Source: Eubacteriales bacterium (lineage in GTDB: Bacteria > Bacillota > Clostridia > Lachnospirales > Lachnospiraceae). From it: a stretch of DNA of 55,378 nucleotides. Shown one piece after another: positions 51,286-55,378 of this stretch. The translations under genes and the position numbers were made by a program. The stretch lies in assembly GCA_030533235.1 (NCBI GenBank), contig JAUNJN010000012.1, positions 1 to 55,378 of the forward strand, in the 5' to 3' direction. Each line of letters begins with the position of its first letter. Within the stretch, counting starts at the first letter, position 1. The notes below the pieces were generated by a model, which was not told the origin of the DNA, did not search any database, and saw only the letters and a program-made list of their open reading frames with translations.

Positions 51286-52291
51286 TGAAGAATTAACACA
51301 AAACAACAACGATTTGCACACCGGTTGTTATGCCGGAGAAAGAGAGGATTTTATGATGAATGGTATTTATATGACAGAAAACGGATTGAAAGCTGAAAAT
51401 GCACCAGTGAAGATTGCATTGGATCACGGATGGAGTTCCATTAAGGGAGAGCATATCTTTATGGAAACTTCGGTTGTTCCGGTGGATTATACACCGCTTA
51501 CCAATCATGGATTGCTGGAGTATAAGGGACAGAAGTATATCGTAGGTCAGGGAAGACTTGGAAAACAGGCAACCAAGACAGAGAATGAGAATTATTTTTT
51601 ATTGACGCTCGCAGGGATTGCAAAGGAGCTGCAATATCAGGGAAAAACACAGATAGAGCATGTGGAATTATATGCAGGAGTTCCACTTACTTTGTTTGGA
51701 GCTGAGAGAAAGGAATTTCGTGATTATCTGTGGCATAAGGAAAGAATTTCTTTTACCTTTGAAGGAGTTCATTATTCCTTCTTTATTGACAAGGTAAAGA
51801 TATATGCCCAGTGTTACGCAGCGATTGCGAATCGTATGGGAGACATGGACAGATTAAGATGCGTAGATTTGGGTTCCTGGACACTGGATGTGTTAAGTGT
51901 TCGTGACAGGATTCCGATGGATAAGGATGCTTACACTTATGAATTGGGACTGATTACAGCCATTGAGCGAATTAAGAAAGATTCGTTACCGAAGATTAAA
52001 TGCGAAATTCCGGAGGATGATATTATTGATGTTATCCGCGGAAAACAGTTCAATGTGAATGCAGACTTTCTTCCATTTATCGAAAAGGGGTTACAGCAGT
52101 ATGCAGATGAAGTGGAAGCAAAGCTGCGTGAGATTAAGGTGGATTTACTGCATGAGAATATCGTATATGTGGGCGGCGGAGCATGTGTGATGAAGCGTTT
52201 TGGCAGAACATTGGGCAGAAATATCCAGTATGTAACAGATGTGAAAGCAAATGCCATCGGCTATCGTTATCTTGCGGAAAATCTGGGATAG
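51257..52291 (+). CDS. ParM/StbA-like actin-fold segregation ATPase
   Basis: The 344-residue protein has the actin-like ATPase landmarks IALDHGWSSIKG (phosphate 1), a second phosphate loop in RCVDLGSWTLDVLSV, and YVGGGACVMKRFG (adenosine region). Such plasmid actin homologues push sister copies apart. Two starts are possible: 51257 behind AGGAGG (chosen) and the ATG pair at 51353/51356 behind GAGAGG, which gives an N-terminus nearer the usual ParM form. It is followed nine bases later by a small ParR-like gene. Confidence 0.85.
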   Translation: MERLFTNITNEELTQNNNDLHTGCYAGEREDFMMNGIYMTENGLKAENAPVKIALDHGWSSIKGEHIFMETSVVPVDYTPLTNHGLLEYKGQKYIVGQGRLGKQATKTENENYFLLTLAGIAKELQYQGKTQIEHVELYAGVPLTLFGAERKEFRDYLWHKERISFTFEGVHYSFFIDKVKIYAQCYAAIANRMGDMDRLRCVDLGSWTLDVLSVRDRIPMDKDAYTYELGLITAIERIKKDSLPKIKCEIPEDDIIDVIRGKQFNVNADFLPFIEKGLQQYADEVEAKLREIKVDLLHENIVYVGGGACVMKRFGRTLGRNIQYVTDVKANAIGYRYLAENLG

Positions 52292-52300
52292 GAGGCTTTT

Positions 52301-52837
52301 ATGGGAAGTGCAATATCATTCCGGTTAAATCCAAAGAATGAAAGTGATAAGAAAATTCTTGACTGGCTGGGAGAAAAATCCAGCCAGCCCGGATTCCTTA
52401 ATCAGACGGAGGCAATTAAGAAAGCAATACTCACTGCAATCGACGACGAGCGAAAAGAGAACAGGGAAAAGTCCATAGAGGACTGGATCAGTGAAGCTAT
52501 CTTGCTTTCTAGAGAAGAGTTTATCAAGATTGTACAAGAATCATCCCAGAATGTTGCAAACAATATGTTTGCCGGAGTTCTTGGTGCAATGGCACAGCAG
52601 ATGAATATGGGAGCAGTTCCGATGTCTCAGATGACAGGAACAGTACCGAACAGTGTGCCCGGTAATATGCAAAATATGATATTCAATACAGCACAGGGTA
52701 ATGTGTCTGGTAATGGGAGTATCCATGTAACAGATGCTGAGGCTTCAGATAATGAACTTGCAGCTGATACCTCTGTGGATATGGATGATTCCACAAAAAG
52801 CATGCTGGGAAGTCTGTTTGATATGGATGATGATTGA
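52301..52837 (+). CDS. ParR-like DNA-binding adaptor
   Basis: The 178-residue protein has an N-terminal CopG-like region (ISFRLNPKNESDKKILDWLGE, NQTEAIKKAILTAI, residues 5-48), a Met/Gln/Asn-rich middle (about 85-135) and an acidic tail ending SMLGSLFDMDDD. This layout, ribbon-helix-helix DNA binding plus a C-terminal peptide that touches the filament, fits the ParR partner of a ParM-like protein, which is the upstream gene. The start follows GGAGG. A long terminator comes after its stop. Confidence 0.8.
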   Translation: MGSAISFRLNPKNESDKKILDWLGEKSSQPGFLNQTEAIKKAILTAIDDERKENREKSIEDWISEAILLSREEFIKIVQESSQNVANNMFAGVLGAMAQQMNMGAVPMSQMTGTVPNSVPGNMQNMIFNTAQGNVSGNGSIHVTDAEASDNELAADTSVDMDDSTKSMLGSLFDMDDD

Positions 52838-52865
52838 GATGCAAATTCATATAGTTGTATGACGG

Positions 52866-52927
52866 ACTGTCTTACAAAAGGGTTACTTGTATGAGGATAT
52901 AACCGAATTTGTAAGACAGTTCTTTTT
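52866..52927 (+). terminator. Long hairpin terminator after the parR-like gene
   Basis: A 13-bp perfect stem pairs ACTGTCTTACAAA (52866-52878) with TTTGTAAGACAGT (52908-52920), with an inner GGTTA/TAACC stem, followed by TTCTTTTT. Confidence 0.85.
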
Positions 52928-52929
52928 AT

Positions 52930-53480
52930 TTGGGAAAGGGTGTCATACAAAGGTCTTACGGAGTATGTCAAGGCTTTGAAGCAGAAAACAGTCCGCTTGC
53001 GGGCTGTTTTTTGTCTTTCAAAAGCCGGGAGAAGCTGGGGCTTGGGGATGCTAAATCCCCAACAAGTTCTGCCCTGTATATACAGGGCGGAACTTGCTCT
53101 ACCTTATGCGACTTTAACGGAGCACCAGCCGACTTAGGTCGGCTCGCATCAGCTATGGCTACATTTCTTTTGGAAAATGATGCACAGGTAATAGGAAGAT
53201 TTCTTAAGGGAAGGTGATGAGAAGAGTTCTGTAAGACAGGCGTATGACATAGTTATTGAAAAAATATATCCGCAAGCGAAGCGAGCGTATTGGTGAGCGA
53301 CCTTAGGGGAGCGAGGCTATGCACGGGAGGGGAGATGCAGAATCTGCATCGGGGAAAAGTATCTGCCGTATCCGGCAGTCTATTTGATTTATTGAAGTGA
53401 CAACTAATGTAAACACAATTTGTAGAAATAAAGTTAAGCAGGTTAATTTGCCTGCTTTTCTTAATATTAGAAACGGAGGA
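52930..53480 (+). other. Hairpin-rich non-coding region, candidate oriT
   Basis: This 550-base gap before mobC contains a run of hairpins: AAAACAG-tccgcttgcggg-CTGTTTT with a T-run (52985-53012); a 17-bp stem around GCCCTGTATATACAGGGC (53063-53096); GCCGACTTAGGTCGGC; GATGCAGAATCTGCATC (about 53334-53350); and CTGCCG/CGGCAG (about 53364-53379). No reading frame with a ribosome binding site is convincing. The position directly upstream of mobC and the relaxase gene is where oriT lies in mobilizable elements. Confidence 0.5.
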
Positions 53481-53484
53481 TTTT

Positions 53485-53877
53485 ATGAGAAACACAGATA
53501 AAAAGAAAGAAAACATGGTTCTAATGTCTATGCGTATTTCGGCAGAGGATAAGGAGTTGATAGAAGAAAAGGCAAGAAAAGCCGGACTTAGCACATCTGA
53601 GTTTATCAGGAGATGTGCACTGGGAAGAAAGCTTCCATGTTATGGCGATACAAGTCTTTTAAAAGAATATGCCATGCAGCTTGGAAAGATAGGTTCCAAC
53701 CTCAATCAGATAGCAAAATATCTAAACAGTGGAGGCAACTATTTTTCAATCTATTTTGACTTGAAGGAAGCAATGAAAGAGTTGTTGGATTTGAAATTTA
53801 AGATTCTGCCGGCATTGGAGGATGTTGCCTGTGGAAGGAAGCACAGGAGAAAAAGTAAGAAGGAGAGTGAGGAGTAA
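53485..53877 (+). CDS. mobC: MobC-like relaxosome protein
   Basis: The 130-residue protein has a ribbon-helix-helix N-terminus (VLMSMRISAEDKELIEEKARKAGLSTSEFIRRCALGR) and the MobC motif QLGKIGSNLNQIAKYLNSG, with a basic C-terminal tail (GRKHRRKSKK). MobC helps the relaxase open oriT. The ATG follows GGAGG at five to six bases. Its stop overlaps the relaxase ATG by one base (TAATG), so the two are co-translated. Confidence 0.92.
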   Translation: MRNTDKKKENMVLMSMRISAEDKELIEEKARKAGLSTSEFIRRCALGRKLPCYGDTSLLKEYAMQLGKIGSNLNQIAKYLNSGGNYFSIYFDLKEAMKELLDLKFKILPALEDVACGRKHRRKSKKESEE

Positions 53878-55378
53878 TGGCGATTATTAAACATATATCC
53901 GTGAAGAATAGATTTTATTCGGATGCGGTGGAATATCTGACCTGCAAGTTTGATGAGTACACAAATAAATCGATTCTGGATGAAAAGGGAAGAGTACAGG
54001 AGAGAGATTCGTACTTGATTGAAGGAGTTAATTGTAATGCTGATACTTTTGGAGCAGAGTGCATTGAAACAAATAGACTGTATGGCAAGAATAATTCGAT
54101 AAAGGATGTAAAGGCACATCACTATATCATCAGTTTTGATCCGACAGATAATATTACAATGGAGCAGGCAATGGAATTTGGAAAACAATGGCTAGAGGTA
54201 TTTGTTCCAGGGCATCAGGCAGTGCTAGCTGTGCACCCGGATGGTCATAATGGAAGTCAGAATATGCATGTTCACATTGTGATAAATTCTGTTAGAAAAT
54301 ATGAATGTAAGAAAGAAAAGTGGCATGACAAGCCCTGTGAATGGAAGCAGGGCTGTAAACACAAAAGTACCGGAAAGATGATGTATCACGCAAAGAAATG
54401 GGTAATGAGACAGTGTCTCCTTTTAGGATATGGTCAGGTGGATTTGCTTACAAAGAAGCATACGGATAATTATTGGGTAGAAAAGCGACTTATGGATAAG
54501 AATGTTACGGAAGGTGTAGGTATCACATCAAATAAGGAGCTGATTCGTAATACCATAGATAAACTGTTACTTTCTGTAGATTCTTTTGAGCAGTTGCTGG
54601 AATTTTTGCAAGGGATATATGATTGGAATATTCGTGTTACGGATAAGACAGTAACCTTTGCAACTCCCAATATGAAAAAGGGAATTCGAGGGAATAAGCT
54701 TGGTGAGGGATATGGAAAAGCTGAGCTTGTAGAACGTATAGAGCATGTCGTAGCAGAAAGAAAAGCAGAACAGGAAGCACGAAGAATTGCTGAAGAAAAA
54801 GAAAGAGCAAAGGCAGAAGTCGCTGCAAAAGAGGAAGAAGTCAGAAAGGCAAAGCAGATCGAAGAGGAACGAAAGCAAAAAGAGATTTTATCAAGGAAAA
54901 GAAAACTCGCATTTGAGCGTAATAATATTCAGCATCAGTATTATAGTGAAGAACTTAATCGCCCTGATTGGAATAGGGAATATACAGCTTATCTGAATAC
55001 ACAGTTTATCAGTGATTATGCTGCGTTTTCAGAGGAAGAACTTACTGCACCGATTATGACAAGAGAAGAGTTCGAGGCGAGACAGGCAGTTAACTTGTAT
55101 CGTGTAAAGGCTGAAAAAGCCGGATTGATATGGGAGGAGACCTTGTCTGGCATCACAAGTGTGACGCATAGATGGAAATGGGAGTATATGGACTATTTGG
55201 AGGCGATTCGATTTAAGGATGTCGGTAGTGTGACTCTTCAAGAGGCTAAGGAAGCAATTCTGACTTATGAAGAGTTTGCTGAGCTTAAGGAATTGGAAGT
55301 GAAGAAAAAAGATCCGGAGCAGGTTGTTGATGATTCTAATCAATTTGTTAATGAGAATACGGTTGACACTGAAATAAC
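53877..55378 (+). CDS. Relaxase/mobilization nuclease (3' end outside window)
   Basis: The frame opens with ATG overlapping the mobC stop and stays open for 500 codons to the window end, so the gene is 3'-partial. The MAIIKHISVKNRFYSDAVEYLT N-terminus, the metal-binding HVH of NMHVHIVINSV (His131, His133) and the preceding HPDGHNGSQN fit the relaxase family (MobA/TraI type); Tyr14 or Tyr20 is the candidate catalytic tyrosine. A Lys/Glu/Arg-rich coiled coil (about residues 285-345) follows. It nicks oriT and pilots the DNA strand for transfer. No accessory domain is visible yet. Confidence 0.9.
   Translation, partial: MAIIKHISVKNRFYSDAVEYLTCKFDEYTNKSILDEKGRVQERDSYLIEGVNCNADTFGAECIETNRLYGKNNSIKDVKAHHYIISFDPTDNITMEQAMEFGKQWLEVFVPGHQAVLAVHPDGHNGSQNMHVHIVINSVRKYECKKEKWHDKPCEWKQGCKHKSTGKMMYHAKKWVMRQCLLLGYGQVDLLTKKHTDNYWVEKRLMDKNVTEGVGITSNKELIRNTIDKLLLSVDSFEQLLEFLQGIYDWNIRVTDKTVTFATPNMKKGIRGNKLGEGYGKAELVERIEHVVAERKAEQEARRIAEEKERAKAEVAAKEEEVRKAKQIEEERKQKEILSRKRKLAFERNNIQHQYYSEELNRPDWNREYTAYLNTQFISDYAAFSEEELTAPIMTREEFEARQAVNLYRVKAEKAGLIWEETLSGITSVTHRWKWEYMDYLEAIRFKDVGSVTLQEAKEAILTYEEFAELKELEVKKKDPEQVVDDSNQFVNENTVDTEI

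Larger units (their letters stand above)
49465..55378 (+). mobile_element. Left part of an integrated mobilizable or conjugative element
   Basis: From just after rlmD to the window end the content changes to parB, tnpV, a parM/parR-like segregation pair, an oriT-like hairpin-rich gap, mobC and a relaxase, all on the plus strand and with more AAAG/GAAG-rich codon use than the flanking genes. No integrase is visible, so it probably lies beyond the window at the other end. The boundary is inferred from gene content; a direct repeat of the rlmD 3' end (attR) would confirm it. Confidence 0.65.

Noticed and set aside
52930-53217. A 95-codon open frame (TTG start) in the gap before mobC
   Set aside because: It has no ribosome binding site, begins inside the terminator tail of the parR-like gene and runs through two strong hairpins. 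Non-coding oriT-type DNA explains it better.
1-55378. tRNA, rRNA and CRISPR features in the whole window
   Set aside because: By eye I found no cloverleaf with a TTCGA-type arm, no rRNA stretch and no regularly spaced repeat array; a covariance or repeat search would be needed to exclude them fully.

Overview
The window looks like a chromosomal segment of a spore-forming member of the Clostridia, most likely Lachnospiraceae. The grounds are strong AGGAGG-type ribosome binding sites, a moderately AT-rich composition, a Firmicutes T-box in front of thrS, a long Clostridia/Bacillus-type SRP RNA with an Alu-like domain, several sporulation and germination genes (sipL-like, gerA/gerB-like, pdaA-like), and small protein families common in gut Lachnospiraceae (DUF6128-like, CPCC, zinc-ribbon membrane proteins). 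All names come from reading motifs; no database search was possible.

Layout. 1-3.2 kb: a cluster of small membrane proteins, several with an N-terminal zinc ribbon. 3.3-6.7 kb: thrS with its T-box leader and tyrA on the minus strand. 6.9-16.8 kb: a plus-strand run of ywmB-like, a murT-like/gatD-like pair, an amino-acid racemase, a SEC-C methionine aminopeptidase, a domain-permuted GH3 glucosidase, a lipoprotein and a sipL-like spore gene. 17.5-19.9 kb: an ispE-CPCC fusion, a PAS protein and a GntR regulator behind a promoter overlapped by two GTATAC palindromes. 20-24.8 kb: a germination receptor operon with a GerB-GerC fusion, then ddl and a DUF1934 gene. 24.8-30.4 kb, mostly minus strand: a CPBP protease, a basic membrane protein, plsC, malQ, an aminotransferase and a short chemoreceptor-like protein. 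30.5-34.3 kb: tatD, ksgA, a DUF6128-like gene, a GNAT enzyme and tadA. 34.4-38.4 kb: an AT-rich five-gene cassette encoding a secreted cysteine-containing peptide with a dedicated ABC transporter. 38.5-39.1 kb: the SRP RNA and a 216-bp inverted-repeat element. 39.2-49.5 kb: an HD phosphohydrolase, murG, a pdaA-like gene, an N/Q-rich miniprotein, a THUMP methyltransferase, a secreted papain-like protease, rdgB, a YfcE-like phosphoesterase and rlmD. 49.5 kb to the end: the left part of an integrated mobilizable or conjugative element (parB, tnpV, parM-like, parR-like, an oriT-like hairpin region, mobC, relaxase) lying directly after rlmD.

The most unusual content is the cell-envelope cluster at 7.7-10.9 kb. 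It looks like the MurT/GatD lipid II amidotransferase, but the GatD-like subunit has lost both the glutaminase cysteine (Gly at residue 94) and the catalytic histidine, and the pair is followed at once by a PLP amino-acid racemase. This suggests a repurposed ligase rather than a D-isoglutamine synthase. Other points of interest are the peptide/ABC cassette with its own operator-like palindrome, the IspE-CPCC and GerB-GerC fusions, the apparently GntR-controlled isoprenoid operon, and the large inverted-repeat element beside the SRP RNA.
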